Under the pieces are notes generated by a model. The model did not search any database and was not told the DNA's origin. It saw nothing but the letters and a program-made list of their open reading frames with translations. Positions 1 to 8,620 of a stretch of 64,000 nt of DNA are shown piece by piece (position 1 is the stretch's first letter; each line of letters opens with the position of its first letter). The position numbers and the translations under genes are program-made. The stretch comes from Pseudomonas sp. B21-015 (GTDB lineage Bacteria > Pseudomonadota > Gammaproteobacteria > Pseudomonadales > Pseudomonadaceae): positions 3,658,001-3,722,000 of the forward strand of contig NZ_CP087196.1 in the NCBI RefSeq assembly GCF_024749285.1, read 5' to 3'.

Positions 1-143
1 ACTTTGGGGTGCGTGAGGGTTATCGGCGGTTGAAAGGGCTGGAGGTACAGCCGACGCGTAAGCAGATGATTGAAATCGGGCTGGCGTGGCGCCCTTATCG
101 GACCGTGGCGGCGTGGTACTTGTGGCGGGTGCCCAGCCGGTAG
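1..143 (+). CDS. DNA-3-methyladenine glycosylase II, C-terminal end (partial)
   Basis: An open frame enters from the left edge (first full codon at base 3) and stops at 141-143, giving the last 46 residues of a protein. The end contains the stretch AWRPYRTVAAWYLWR, which is the characteristic C-terminal helix of HhH-GPD base-excision glycosylases of the AlkA/3-methyladenine glycosylase II type. These enzymes remove alkylated bases from DNA. The catalytic aspartate and helix-hairpin-helix lie outside the window, so the assignment rests on the tail only. A REP pair follows the stop codon directly. Confidence 0.75.
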   Translation, partial: FGVREGYRRLKGLEVQPTRKQMIEIGLAWRPYRTVAAWYLWRVPSR

Positions 144-158
144 GCCGCGTTATCGTTT

Positions 159-257
159 TTCGCGAGCAGGCTCGCTCCCACAGGGAATTTTCTGTGCACA
201 CATTATGTGTGAACACTGAAGATCAAATGTGGGAGCGAGCCTGCTCGCGAAGGCGCC
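159..257. repeat. REP pair (BIME), GTGGGAGCGAGCCTGCTCGCGA family
   Basis: Two inverted copies of the same 23-bp palindromic unit, at 161-183 and 228-250, face each other across about 45 bases. The unit is the classic fluorescent-Pseudomonas REP (CGCGAGCAGGCTCGCTCCCA and its complement). It lies between the glycosylase stop and the GFA gene, where such pairs commonly sit and may stabilise or terminate the upstream transcript. Confidence 0.9.
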
Positions 258-323
258 AGACCAGCCACCATACATTCAACTGTCCAGAAACGCTTACCAT
301 CCCAAGCCCAATCGGAGGTCCCC

Positions 324-812
324 ATGCAGCTCGAAGGCTCCTGCCATTGCGGCGCGGTGTCGTTCAGCCTGACCAGCGCCCACCCCTACCCTTATCAGCG
401 TTGCTACTGCTCGATCTGTCGCAAGACCCAGGGCGGTGGCGGTTATGCGATCAACCTGGGGGGAGATGCCCAGAGCCTCAAAGTGCGCGGTCGCAAGCAC
501 ATCGCGATTTACCATGCGCGGCTCAAGGACGAAGGCGATAAACGCGCCCGCCACAGCACCGCCGAGCGGCATTTCTGTTCCCTTTGCGGCTCGGGTTTAT
601 GGCTGTTCAGCCCTGAATGGCCGGAGCTGATTCACCCGTTTGCCTCGGCCATCGACACTCCCTTGCCGGTGCCGCCGGAGCACACCCATCTGATGCTCGG
701 CTCCAAGGCGCCGTGGGTGGAAGTCGAGGCGCATCCGGGCGACCAGCAATTCGACGTCTATCCGGAAGAGTCCATCGCCCAATGGCATGAGCGCCTGGGG
801 TTGAGTCGTTAG
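324..812 (+). CDS. GFA/CENP-V family protein
   Basis: This 162-residue protein has the zinc-binding cysteine pattern of the GFA (glutathione-dependent formaldehyde-activating enzyme-like) family: C7-x-C9 in SCHCG, C27-x-C29-xx-C32 in CYCSICRKTQGG, and C85-xx-C88 in FCSLCGSGLW. Family length is usually 120-170 residues, so it is complete. Members bind zinc in a Mss4-like fold; a general link to glutathione-formaldehyde adducts was proposed but most Pseudomonas members have no proven substrate. The ATG follows a good ribosome site (GGAGG at about 312). It stands alone between a REP pair and the convergent miaE gene. Confidence 0.85.
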   Translation: MQLEGSCHCGAVSFSLTSAHPYPYQRCYCSICRKTQGGGGYAINLGGDAQSLKVRGRKHIAIYHARLKDEGDKRARHSTAERHFCSLCGSGLWLFSPEWPELIHPFASAIDTPLPVPPEHTHLMLGSKAPWVEVEAHPGDQQFDVYPEESIAQWHERLGLSR

Positions 813-841
813 GCCGTTTTGCAGGTGGCGTACCCCCAATC

Positions 842-1450
842 TCACGCCGCTACCGGCACACCGCTGTGAAAGCGAAACTCCACATCCGGCGACTCGATCA
901 ACGCCTGCTCGGCGTCACGAACCTTGTCGATCACCTGGGCGATGTCCTTGGCGTCACCGTACTGATAGGCCAGTTTCAGGTAACCCTGGAAATGCCGCGC
1001 TTCGCTTTTCAGCAGACCGAAATAGAACTTGCCCAGCTCTTCATCCAAATGCGGCACCAGCGCCTCGAAACGCTCGCAGCTACGGGCCTCGATGAAGGCG
1101 CCGACCACCAGCGTGTCCACCAGTTTCACCGGTTCGTGGCTGCGCACCACTTTGCGCAGGCCCGAGGCGTAACGCCCGGCGGACAACTGACGCAGCTCGA
1201 TCTTGCGCTTTTTCATCAGGCGCATGACCTGTTCATGGTGCACCAACTCTTCCCGGGCCAGACGCGACATCAGGTTGATCAGGTCGACGTGGGAGTGGTA
1301 CTTGGCAATCAGGCTCAACGCCGTGCTGGCCGCCTTGAATTCGCAGTTTTTGTGGTCGATCAGCAGGGTTTCCTGATCCGCCAGCGCAGCCTGGACCCAG
1401 CCATCGGGCGTGCGGCAGCCGAGGAACTCGTGAATTTCGGGAAGGATCAT
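842..1450 (-). CDS. miaE: tRNA-(ms2io6A37)-hydroxylase MiaE
   Basis: MiaE hydroxylates the isopentenyl group of ms2i6A at position 37 of tRNAs reading UNN codons, using molecular oxygen and a ferritin-like di-iron centre. The protein shows the expected helices with iron-ligand motifs: E27 and E37 in the first helices, E68-xx-H71 (REELVH), and a second E-xx-H in SEARHF near residue 150. ATG at 1450 is chosen because the family starts with an LPEI-type sequence; a longer reading from a TTG at 1474 adds only eight residues. It is transcribed divergently from the universal stress gene, with an Anr box 77 bp upstream of its start. The enzyme's need for O2 makes that shared region notable. Confidence 0.93.
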   Translation of the reverse strand: MILPEIHEFLGCRTPDGWVQAALADQETLLIDHKNCEFKAASTALSLIAKYHSHVDLINLMSRLAREELVHHEQVMRLMKKRKIELRQLSAGRYASGLRKVVRSHEPVKLVDTLVVGAFIEARSCERFEALVPHLDEELGKFYFGLLKSEARHFQGYLKLAYQYGDAKDIAQVIDKVRDAEQALIESPDVEFRFHSGVPVAA

Positions 1451-1526
1451 GGGGCTCACGGATAAAAGGTTCAAAACGAAGGGCGCCGATTATACCGGCC
1501 TGCCGACAGACCACCAGCCGCGACCG

Positions 1527-1540
1527 TTGATGTGCATCAA
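1527..1540 (+). promoter_or_regulatory. Anr/FNR box with class II promoter spacing
   Basis: The sequence TTGATGTGCATCAA is a perfect match to the Anr/FNR consensus TTGAT-N4-ATCAA. A -10-like hexamer, TATAGT, lies at 1564-1569. A start of transcription near 1575 puts the box centre at about -41.5, the classic position for direct activation by an FNR-type protein. The downstream gene is a universal stress protein, a group known to be Anr-induced under oxygen limitation in Pseudomonas. The box also lies upstream of the divergent miaE. Confidence 0.88.
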
Positions 1541-1609
1541 GTCGCGAATGCCCGACCAGCAACTATAGTTGTCCAACGCAGTGATTTTACCTTCCTGGAG
1601 ATCCCGATC

Positions 1610-2473
1610 ATGCAAGCCATTCGCAGCATCCTGGTGGTCATTGAACCCGAACACTCGGAAAGCCTGGCGCTCAAACGGGCCAAATTGATCGCTGGCGTGA
1701 CCCAGGCTCATCTGCACCTGCTGGTCTGCGATAAAAAGCACGACCATAGCGCGATGCTCAGCGTGCTCAAGGCCGCCCTGCTGGAAGACGGTTACAACGT
1801 CACCACCGAACAAGCCTGGAACGAAAGCCTGCACGACACCATTATCGATGTGCAGCAGGCCGAAGGTTGCGGGCTGGTGGTCAAGCAACATTTCCCCGAC
1901 AGCCCGCTGAAAAAGGCCCTGCTGACCCCGGCGGACTGGAAACTGCTGCGCTACTGCCCGACTCCGGTGCTGCTGGTGAAAAACGCCAGACCCTGGACCG
2001 GCGGCGTGATCCTGACGGCCATCGATGTCGGCAACCTCGACGGCGAACACCGCACCTTGCACGCCAGCATCATCGACCATGGCTACGACATTTCCAGCCT
2101 GGCCAAGGCCCATTTGCACGTGATCAGCGCTCACCCATCGCCGATGCTGTCGTCGGCCGACCCGACGTTTCAGCTCAGCGAAACCATTGAGGCCCGCTAT
2201 CGCGAGCAATGCAAAGCCTTTCAGGCCGAGTTCGACATTGATGACGACCACCTGCATATCGCGGAAGGTCCGGCGGATGTGTTGATTCCGTACATGGCCC
2301 ATAAGCTGGGGGCCTCCGTGACGGTGATCGGCACCGTGGCCCGGACCGGGCTGTCGGGGGCGTTGATCGGTAATACGGCGGAAGTGGTGCTCGATGCGCT
2401 GGAAAGCGATGTGCTGGTGCTCAAGCCGGATACGGTCATGGATCATCTGGAAGAGATCGTGACCCAGCATTAA
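1610..2473 (+). CDS. Tandem universal stress protein (UspE-like)
   Basis: The 287-residue product contains two consecutive Usp folds. The first begins at MQAIRSILVVIEP and the second at about residue 125. The second carries a GxxG-type nucleotide-binding loop ending in IGNTAE, as in UspE-like proteins. Such proteins support survival in oxygen or energy starvation, probably through ATP binding; the exact activity is unknown. The ATG at 1610 is preceded by CTGGAG at 1595-1600; an upstream in-frame start at 1532 would lie inside the Anr box, so it is rejected. The gene is predicted to be induced by Anr. A REP-type hairpin follows the stop and separates it from the convergent DUF1289 gene. Confidence 0.9.
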   Translation: MQAIRSILVVIEPEHSESLALKRAKLIAGVTQAHLHLLVCDKKHDHSAMLSVLKAALLEDGYNVTTEQAWNESLHDTIIDVQQAEGCGLVVKQHFPDSPLKKALLTPADWKLLRYCPTPVLLVKNARPWTGGVILTAIDVGNLDGEHRTLHASIIDHGYDISSLAKAHLHVISAHPSPMLSSADPTFQLSETIEARYREQCKAFQAEFDIDDDHLHIAEGPADVLIPYMAHKLGASVTVIGTVARTGLSGALIGNTAEVVLDALESDVLVLKPDTVMDHLEEIVTQH

Positions 2474-2480
2474 GCAAGAT

Positions 2481-2557
2481 CAAAAGATCGCAGCCTTCGG
2501 CAGCGCCTACATGGATCGCATTCCCCTGTAGGAGCTGCCGAAGGCTGCGATCTTTTG
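2481..2557. repeat. Palindromic REP-type hairpin (GATCGCAGCCTTCGGCAGC family)
   Basis: A 24-bp sequence at 2481-2504 recurs as an exact inverted copy at 2534-2557, separated by 29 bases. The 3' arm ends in CTTTTG. This is a widespread intergenic element of the P. fluorescens group, distinct from the GTGGGAGCGAGC family. Placed between convergent genes, it could act as a bidirectional terminator. Confidence 0.9.
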
Positions 2558-2567
2558 ACTTTAAAAA

Positions 2568-3038
2568 TCAGCCGCCGAAAGCATCCTTGAGAAACCCCGG
2601 CGCAATGTAGCGCTGGTAATGCGCTTCAGACAGCAGGAAAAATTCCCGATCAATGGCATCGCGCAGTTCCGGCAGGTTCCAGTCGCGGAACTCCGGCAGC
2701 AGCACCATCCCGTAGGCTTCAAGATTGTTGATGACCCGCGCGCCCCGGGCAATCAGTTGATAAGCCCAGCAATATTCCGACTGATGCGGCACAAAACGAA
2801 TCTTGCGCTGCTCCAGCTGCAGGCGCAGCAACGCGGGATCGAAAATTTCCACCTTGCTGGCCATCACCTGCGACAACAGTTGCTCAAGACGCAGCCACAC
2901 CGCGCGTTTTTCTTCCTCGTTGTAACCGTTCCAGTGAATCACTTCGTGGTGAAAACGCTTGCAGCCACGGCACACCAGATCACCGTAAACAGTTGAGCAG
3001 AGGCCGACGCAGGGGGTCTTGATGGTTTGATTGGGCAT
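2568..3038 (-). CDS. DUF1289 domain protein
   Basis: The N-terminal 55 residues carry the DUF1289 cysteine signature PCVGLCS followed by CRGCKRF and a tryptophan-containing helix ending EEEKRAVW, thought to bind an Fe-S cluster or metal. About 100 further residues with no recognised domain follow, so the protein is longer than the minimal family (60-90 residues). The start MPNQTIKTPC at 3038 is preferred to a GTG five codons earlier, though neither has a strong ribosome site. Function unknown. The gene is convergent with the stress-protein gene and divergent from acnB. Confidence 0.8.
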   Translation of the reverse strand: MPNQTIKTPCVGLCSTVYGDLVCRGCKRFHHEVIHWNGYNEEEKRAVWLRLEQLLSQVMASKVEIFDPALLRLQLEQRKIRFVPHQSEYCWAYQLIARGARVINNLEAYGMVLLPEFRDWNLPELRDAIDREFFLLSEAHYQRYIAPGFLKDAFGG

Positions 3039-3125
3039 AGGTAGGCAAAACACGGGAAAGCAGAACAGGCCAGCATGTTAGCCCTTTGTCTAACATTCAT
3101 CACCCCTCAAAGTTTTGGGGCGAAC

Positions 3126-3154
3126 TTACCTTTAAATTTTTTTTGCCGTAGAAT
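3126..3154 (+). promoter_or_regulatory. Candidate sigma-70 promoter of acnB
   Basis: A -10-like TAGAAT (3149-3154) lies 17 bp after a weak -35 TTACCT (3126-3131), within an AT-rich stretch. Transcription from about 3161 would give a leader of roughly 285 nt before the acnB start codon. The -35 match is only partial. Confidence 0.4.
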
Positions 3155-3185
3155 CAGCCAGCCTTTTAAGGCGCCAATGTCCGTT

Positions 3186-3393
3186 AGAAGCTGTTTTCAA
3201 AGCGTCACGAGCACAGTCGTTCCTTCAGAGCGGTGTTGGCGAAGGGTTTTTCCAGCGGGGAAAAGCCCAACGCCAACCCTCATCAGCTCCCCGTTCTGCA
3301 GGCGTAAAACTTTGAAAGCAGCTTCTGTAAGGAATTGCCGGTAATTCTGGCTAAGTGGCCCAAAACGCCACGCAGCGCATGAGTACGGCAATT
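3186..3393 (+). ncRNA. Structured 5' leader of acnB (candidate cis-regulatory RNA)
   Basis: The leader can fold into nested helices. An outer stem pairs 3186-3202 with 3310-3326 (17 bp, one mismatch). Inside it, 3235-3253 pairs with 3259-3277 around a 5-nt AGCGG loop, with a small internal bulge. Downstream, AATTGCCG (3333-3340) pairs with CGGCAATT (3386-3393), enclosing a GTGGC/GCCAC hairpin at 3355-3371. No coding frame in the stretch looks real. It does not match any riboswitch class that I recognise. Control of acnB translation or stability is an inference. Confidence 0.55.
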
Positions 3394-3446
3394 TCGGGAT
3401 GAGCGTCCCGGACACCCATTTGGGACCACTGATGAGGGTAATAACT

Positions 3447-6056
3447 GTGCTTGAAGCCTACCGCAAACATATCGAAGAGCGTGCAGCACTGGGTATCGTT
3501 CCCCAGCCGCTTAACGCCGAACAAACTGCAGGCCTGGTCGAGCTGCTGAAGAATCCCCCGGCGGGCGAAGAAGCCTTCCTCGTTGACCTGATCACCAATC
3601 GCATTCCGCCAGGCGTGGACGAAGCAGCCTATGTAAAGGCCGGCTTCCTGTCTGCCCTCGCCAAAGGCGAAGCAAAATCCCCTCTGATCGACAAGAAACG
3701 CGCTGTTGAACTGCTCGGCACCATGCAGGGCGGCTACAACATCGTGACCCTGGTTGACCTGCTCGACAGCGCCGAACTGGCCCCTGTCGCTGCCGCTCAA
3801 CTCAAGCACACCCTGCTGATGTTCGATGCCTTCCACGACGTGGCTGAAAAAGCCAAGAACGGCAACGTTCACGCCAAAGGCGTTCTGCAATCCTGGGCCG
3901 ACGGCGAGTGGTTCAAGAACCGTCCTGTGCTGGCCGACAAGATCAGCCTGCGCGTGTTCAAGGTGACTGGCGAAACCAACACCGACGACCTGTCCCCTGC
4001 CCCTGATGCCTGGTCCCGCCCGGACATCCCGCTGCACGCCCTGGCCATGCTGAAAATGGCGCGCGACGGCATCGTGCCGGACGTACAAGGCGTCACCGGT
4101 CCGATGAAGCAGATCGAAGAAATGCGCGGTCAAGGCTTCCCGATCGCCTACGTCGGCGACGTCGTGGGTACCGGCTCTTCGCGTAAATCGGCCACCAACT
4201 CCGTACTGTGGTTCTTCGGCGACGACGTTCCTCACGTGCCGAACAAGCGTGCCGGCGGTTTCTGCTTCGGCAGCAAGATCGCTCCGATCTTCTACAACAC
4301 CATGGAAGATGCTGGCGCACTGCCAATCGAATTCGACGTCACCAACATGAACATGGGCGACGTGATCGACCTGTACCCGCATGCTGGCAAAGTCTGCAAA
4401 CACGGCACCGACGAAGTCCTGACCACCTTCGAAATGAAGACCCCGGTGCTGTTGGACGAAGTTCGTGCTGGCGGTCGTATCCCGCTGATCATCGGTCGCG
4501 GCCTGACCGACAAGGCCCGTGCCGAGCTGGGCCTGGGCCCTACCGATCTGTTCAAACTGCCTGAAGCACCTGTCGACACCGGCAAGGGCTACACCCTGGC
4601 ACAGAAAATGGTCGGCAAGGCCTGCGGTCTGCCAGAAGGCAAAGGCGTTCGTCCTGGCACCTACTGCGAACCGAAGATGACCACCGTCGGTTCTCAGGAC
4701 ACCACCGGTCCCATGACCCGTGACGAACTGAAAGACCTGGCGTGCCTGGGCTTCTCGACCGATCTGGTGATGCAGTCCTTCTGCCACACCGCGGCTTATC
4801 CAAAGCCGATCGACGTGACCACCCACCACACCCTGCCTGACTTCATCATGACCCGCGGCGGCGTTTCCCTGCGTCCGGGCGACGGCATCATCCACAGCTG
4901 GCTGAACCGCATGCTGCTGCCGGACACCGTCGGTACCGGTGGTGACTCCCACACCCGTTTCCCGATGGGCATTTCGTTCCCGGCCGGTTCCGGTCTGGTT
5001 GCGTTCGCCGCCGCCACCGGCGTTATGCCGCTGGACATGCCGGAATCGATCCTGGTGCGCTTCAAAGGCAAAATGCAACCGGGCGTCACCCTGCGCGACC
5101 TGGTTCACGCCATTCCTTACTTCGCGATTCAGGCTGGCCTGTTGACCGTGGAGAAGAAAGGCAAGAAGAACGCCTTCTCCGGCCGCATTCTGGAAATCGA
5201 AGGCCTGGACAACCTGAGCATCGAGCAAGCTTTCGAGCTGTCCGACGCTTCGGCCGAACGTTCGGCTGCCGGTTGCACCATCAAGCTGTCGAAAGAGTCG
5301 ATCACCGAATACCTGAGCTCCAACATCACCCTGCTGCGCTGGATGATCGGCGAAGACTACGGCGATGCCCGTACTCTGGAACGTCGTGCTCAAGCGATGG
5401 AAGCCTGGATCGCCAACCCTGAGTTGATGGTTGCCGATGCTGACGCCGAATACGCTGAAGTCATCGAAATCGACCTGGCCGACATCAAAGAGCCTGTGCT
5501 CTGCGCACCGAACGACCCGGACGACGCCCGTCTGCTGTCCAGCGTTGCTGGCGAGAAGATCGACGAAGTGTTCATCGGTTCGTGCATGACCAACATTGGT
5601 CACTTCCGCGCTGCCGGTAAGCTGCTGGATCAGGTCAAGGGTCAGCTTCCAACCCGTCTGTGGCTGTCGCCGCCGACCAAAATGGACGCTCACCAGCTGA
5701 CCGAAGAAGGCTACTACGGCATCTACGGCAAAGCCGGCGCACGCATGGAAATGCCAGGCTGCTCGCTGTGCATGGGTAACCAGGCACGCGTAGAGCCGAA
5801 CTCCACCGTGGTGTCGACGTCGACTCGTAACTTCCCGAACCGTCTGGGCGATGGCGCGAACGTTTACCTGGCTTCGGCCGAGTTGGCGTCTGTTGCTTCG
5901 ATCCTGGGTCGCCTGCCGACCGTCGAGGAATACATGGAGTACGCTGGCAAGATCGACAGCATGGCGGCCGATGTTTACCGCTACCTGTCCTTCGACCAGA
6001 TCGCCGAGTTCCGTGAAGCTGCCGCGAACGCCAACATCCCGGTCGTTCAAGCCTAA
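3447..6056 (+). CDS. acnB: Aconitate hydratase B
   Basis: AcnB interconverts citrate and isocitrate in the TCA cycle and is also a 2-methylaconitate hydratase; apo-AcnB can bind RNA. The 869-residue protein has the family order: HEAT-like N-terminal domain, swivel domain ([12 protein letters not shown] around residue 250), then the catalytic domains. Iron-sulfur ligands are visible in GSCMTNIGH and [11 protein letters not shown] near the C terminus. The start is GTG at 3447 (protein begins [16 protein letters not shown]), with GAGGG at 3434-3438; upstream in-frame codons belong to the leader. It is a single gene ended by a strong terminator. Codon use is that of a highly expressed gene. Confidence 0.97.
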   Translation: MLEAYRKHIEERAALGIVPQPLNAEQTAGLVELLKNPPAGEEAFLVDLITNRIPPGVDEAAYVKAGFLSALAKGEAKSPLIDKKRAVELLGTMQGGYNIVTLVDLLDSAELAPVAAAQLKHTLLMFDAFHDVAEKAKNGNVHAKGVLQSWADGEWFKNRPVLADKISLRVFKVTGETNTDDLSPAPDAWSRPDIPLHALAMLKMARDGIVPDVQGVTGPMKQIEEMRGQGFPIAYVGDVVGTGSSRKSATNSVLWFFGDDVPHVPNKRAGGFCFGSKIAPIFYNTMEDAGALPIEFDVTNMNMGDVIDLYPHAGKVCKHGTDEVLTTFEMKTPVLLDEVRAGGRIPLIIGRGLTDKARAELGLGPTDLFKLPEAPVDTGKGYTLAQKMVGKACGLPEGKGVRPGTYCEPKMTTVGSQDTTGPMTRDELKDLACLGFSTDLVMQSFCHTAAYPKPIDVTTHHTLPDFIMTRGGVSLRPGDGIIHSWLNRMLLPDTVGTGGDSHTRFPMGISFPAGSGLVAFAAATGVMPLDMPESILVRFKGKMQPGVTLRDLVHAIPYFAIQAGLLTVEKKGKKNAFSGRILEIEGLDNLSIEQAFELSDASAERSAAGCTIKLSKESITEYLSSNITLLRWMIGEDYGDARTLERRAQAMEAWIANPELMVADADAEYAEVIEIDLADIKEPVLCAPNDPDDARLLSSVAGEKIDEVFIGSCMTNIGHFRAAGKLLDQVKGQLPTRLWLSPPTKMDAHQLTEEGYYGIYGKAGARMEMPGCSLCMGNQARVEPNSTVVSTSTRNFPNRLGDGANVYLASAELASVASILGRLPTVEEYMEYAGKIDSMAADVYRYLSFDQIAEFREAAANANIPVVQA

Positions 6057-6074
6057 CGCTGCAAAGCCATAAAA

Positions 6075-6109
6075 AACGCCGCCCATCGTGAGATGAGCGG
6101 CGTTTTTTT
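6075..6109 (+). terminator. Rho-independent terminator of acnB
   Basis: An 8-bp stem AACGCCGC / GCGGCGTT (6075-6082 with 6097-6104) is followed by a run of T to 6109. It begins 19 bases after the acnB stop codon. Confidence 0.92.
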
Positions 6110-6204
6110 ATGCCTGACGGCAAACGCCCAGCTACGCTTTGCCTGATAACGGCACCAGGACGGCGTGCCACGAGGCCTCACAGGCCTCAACTCAAGGAGG
6201 AGTC

Positions 6205-6885
6205 ATGCGGGTCATCCTGATTGCCATCGGTTCGGCCGAAGACATTTTCCCCTTCATCGGCCTGGCCAATGCGCTGCACCTGCGCGGCCATCGCGCGACC
6301 CTGTGCAGCCTGCCGGCATTCAAGGCCACGATCGAACAGTACGGGCTGGAATTCGAGCCGTTATCCCGGGAAACCACCGGCGACACGCCCCGCCTCCAAC
6401 GCTCGAAAAGCGCTTTGGCGGTGCAGTGGCATACGTTCTCCAGCTTGCTCGAGCCGACCTTTGACTACATCGCAGCGCGGCGCCACGAGGACATCGTGGT
6501 GGTGGGCTCGTTTTGGGCGCTGGGCGCACGTGTTGCCCAGGAAAAATTCGGCATTGCCTACCTTTCGGTACAGATTTCACCGTTCTTGCGCGAGATCCAC
6601 CGGCTGGCGCTGGACCAGCTCTGCGCCCCACGGCTCAACGCCCTACGAGCCAGAAAGGGCCTGGACGGGACGGTCCAGCACGTTATCAGTCAATGGATGC
6701 ATTCGCCGGAGGGCGTGATCAGCCTCTGTCCCGAGTGGTTCGCACCAAGGCTGGCCGATGCGCCGGCAACGCTGTGCAAGGCCTGCGAAAAAGCCGTTGC
6801 GGCCATCGAGCACTGTCATCAGCGAAGCAAAAGTCGCCTGAACAGGCATTCGAACGGGACGATCAACCGGGGCAGCCTCGATTGA
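6205..6885 (+). pseudogene. Internally deleted glycosyltransferase (RhlB/MGT-like)
   Basis: The first 180 or so residues match the N-terminal donor-side half of GT1/GT28-type rhamnosyltransferase-like enzymes: MRVILIAIGSAEDIFPFIGLA, ALHLRGH, and a later VISLCPEWFAP. The expected remainder, including the nucleotide-sugar-binding domain with its HHGGxGT motif, is absent. The frame passes straight from WFAPRLAD to a short helix (CKACEKAVAAIEHCHQ) resembling the usual extreme C terminus. At 226 residues it is about half the normal 400-430. An in-frame internal deletion is the simplest reading, so it is probably inactive. The AAGGAGG ribosome site at 6195 fixes the ATG and is intact. Confidence 0.7.
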
Positions 6886-6897
6886 TCGCCCGCTGTT

Positions 6898-8178
6898 TCA
6901 GGCGGTGAGCGAGTAGATCAACGCCGAAATGGCCACCAGGCCCACCAGCGTCACGAAGACGTTGGAGGCTTGGCCACGGTAACGAGCCATGGCCGGCACC
7001 TTGCGGATCGCATACATAGGCATCAGGAACAGGATCGCCGCGATGATCGGGCCACCGAGGGTTTCGATCATGCCGAGAATGCTCGGGTTCAGGGTCGCGA
7101 CGATCCAGCAGACCACCAGCATGAACGCGGCGGTCAGGCGGTCCAGGGTCTTCGGCGCCGGGCGTTTGCCGCTCTTGACGATCAGGCCCTTCAAGCCTTC
7201 GCTGGCGCCGATGTAGTGGCCCAGGAACGACTTGGAAATGGCCACGAAGGCAATCAACGGCGCCGCGAAGGCGATGGTCGGGTTGCTGAAATGGTTGGCC
7301 AGGTACGACAGGATCGACAGGTTCTGCGCCTTGGCCTCCGCCAGTTGCGCCGGCGAAAGAGTCAGCACGCAGCTGAAGACGAAGAACAGCACCATCACCA
7401 CCATCAACACGTGGGCACGGGACAGGATCTGCGAGCTGCGCTCCTGGGCATGCACGCCGTAGCGACGCTTCTGGTCCACCGCGAACGCCGAAATGATCGG
7501 CGAGTGGTTGAACGAGAACACCATCACCGGAATCGCCAGCCACAAGGTGTGCAGCAGCGCCGACGACTCAGGCAGCGTGGACGCGGTGCTGAGGATGCCG
7601 CCACTCCAGTGAGGAATCAGGAACACCGCCAGGAACAGCAACGCGACGATGAACGGATACACCATCAGGCTCATGGCCTTGACGATCACTTGTTCACCGC
7701 AGCGCACCACCGCCAGCAGGCCGAGAATCAGCACGAACGACAGCACGGCGCGCGGTGGCGGCATGATGTGCAGTTGATGCTCGAGGAAACTGCCCACGGT
7801 GTTGGTCAGGGCCACGCTGTAGATCAGCAGGATCGGGAAGATCGCGAAGAAGTACAGCAACGTGATCAGCGCACCGGCCTTGATGCCGAAGTGTTCTTCC
7901 ACCACTTCGGTGATGTCCGCGCCTTCACGGCCGGACAACACAAAGCGGGTCAGGCCACGGTGTGCGTAAAAGGTCATGGGGAACGCCAATACCGCCAGGA
8001 TCAGCAACGGCCAGAAGCCGCCCAGCCCCGCGTTGATCGGCAAAAACAGGGTACCGGCCCCGATGGCCGTACCAAACAAGCCCAACATCCATGTGGTGTC
8101 ATGGCGATTCCAGCTTGCAAGGCTCGCTGGTGTCGCCGTTACATAGCGTTCGCCGACGCTATTGGCCTGATCATTCAT
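6898..8178 (-). CDS. HAAAP-family amino acid transporter (serine transporter SdaC-like)
   Basis: The 426-residue protein has about 11 hydrophobic helices. The first contains GTAIGAGTLFLPINAG, the unwound substrate-binding segment of the hydroxy/aromatic amino acid permease family. The closest named relatives are SdaC-type H+/serine symporters; specificity for serine rather than another small amino acid is inferred. ATG at 8178 is chosen because GGAG and AGCAGG lie just upstream; a longer in-frame start adds nine charged residues. It is monocistronic, convergent with the decayed glycosyltransferase, and has an unusual foldable leader (8214-8258). Confidence 0.85.
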   Translation of the reverse strand: MNDQANSVGERYVTATPASLASWNRHDTTWMLGLFGTAIGAGTLFLPINAGLGGFWPLLILAVLAFPMTFYAHRGLTRFVLSGREGADITEVVEEHFGIKAGALITLLYFFAIFPILLIYSVALTNTVGSFLEHQLHIMPPPRAVLSFVLILGLLAVVRCGEQVIVKAMSLMVYPFIVALLFLAVFLIPHWSGGILSTASTLPESSALLHTLWLAIPVMVFSFNHSPIISAFAVDQKRRYGVHAQERSSQILSRAHVLMVVMVLFFVFSCVLTLSPAQLAEAKAQNLSILSYLANHFSNPTIAFAAPLIAFVAISKSFLGHYIGASEGLKGLIVKSGKRPAPKTLDRLTAAFMLVVCWIVATLNPSILGMIETLGGPIIAAILFLMPMYAIRKVPAMARYRGQASNVFVTLVGLVAISALIYSLTA

Positions 8179-8213
8179 CCTGCTGGATCTCCGTTTTCCG
8201 GTCACTTGTCACC

Positions 8214-8258
8214 CGGTCAGGACGAGTCGGAAAAATCCGACAGGCAGCGCCCTGACCG
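8214..8258 (-). promoter_or_regulatory. Nested stem-loop in the leader of the HAAAP transporter gene
   Basis: On the minus strand an 8-bp perfect stem CGGTCAGG / CCTGACCG (8258-8251 with 8221-8214) encloses a 6-bp perfect stem GTCGGA / TCCGAC (8241-8236 with 8231-8226) with a four-base T loop. The structure ends 36 bases before the start codon. There is no T run after it, so it is not a simple terminator. A cis-regulatory role is inferred. Confidence 0.5.
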
Positions 8259-8355
8259 AAACAGGGGCGCGATTGTCCGGGATTAATCAGCAGAAGCAAA
8301 GGCTTAGCTGAGCAACGGTTGTGCGGATCAGATGGGGTCGGCGCGGCGCGCTCTA

Positions 8356-8416
8356 TGTAGCAGCTGCCAAAGGCTGCGTTCGCTGTAGCGGCCTCGCAGG
8401 CTCGACAGCTGCTACA
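8356..8416. repeat. Degenerate REP-type palindrome
   Basis: TGTAGCAGCTGCC at the left end and GACAGCTGCTACA at the right end are near-inverted copies, with GGCTGCG inside. It is a diverged member of the same family as the element at 2481-2557. Confidence 0.6.
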
Positions 8417-8620
8417 GCTATTTCATCGCGGACAAACCCTCTCCATCTGCCGCGCTCTGATCTAGTGTTGTATCTAAGAAGTTCGCCGGTATCGCCAACG
8501 CCTGCACGAGTGCTTGCCAACCAATAGCCTATGACTGTGGGCCATTGCCAATTCGCTCTGGAGTCAGCAATCTGACGCGACGTTCAAGCCCCGACACTCC
8601 GCTGCCCACAGGAGCCCAGC

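Larger units (their letters stand above)
8179..8620. other. Intergenic region between transporter and dehydrogenase genes
   Basis: This 440-bp gap lies between two divergent genes. On the transporter side it holds the nested stem-loop at 8214-8258. In the middle, 8356-8416 is a degenerate palindromic element of the GCAGCTGCC(A/G)AAGGCTGCG family with partly complementary ends. The rest (8417-8610) shows no recognisable gene or site. Confidence 0.6.

Noticed and set aside
3075..3344. An 89-codon frame upstream of acnB
   Set aside because: It overlaps the predicted promoter and the folded leader and resembles no protein.
3351..6086. A 911-codon open frame antisense to acnB
   Set aside because: It mirrors the acnB reading frame, has no ribosome site or recognisable domain, and is explained by the high-GC codon pattern of acnB.
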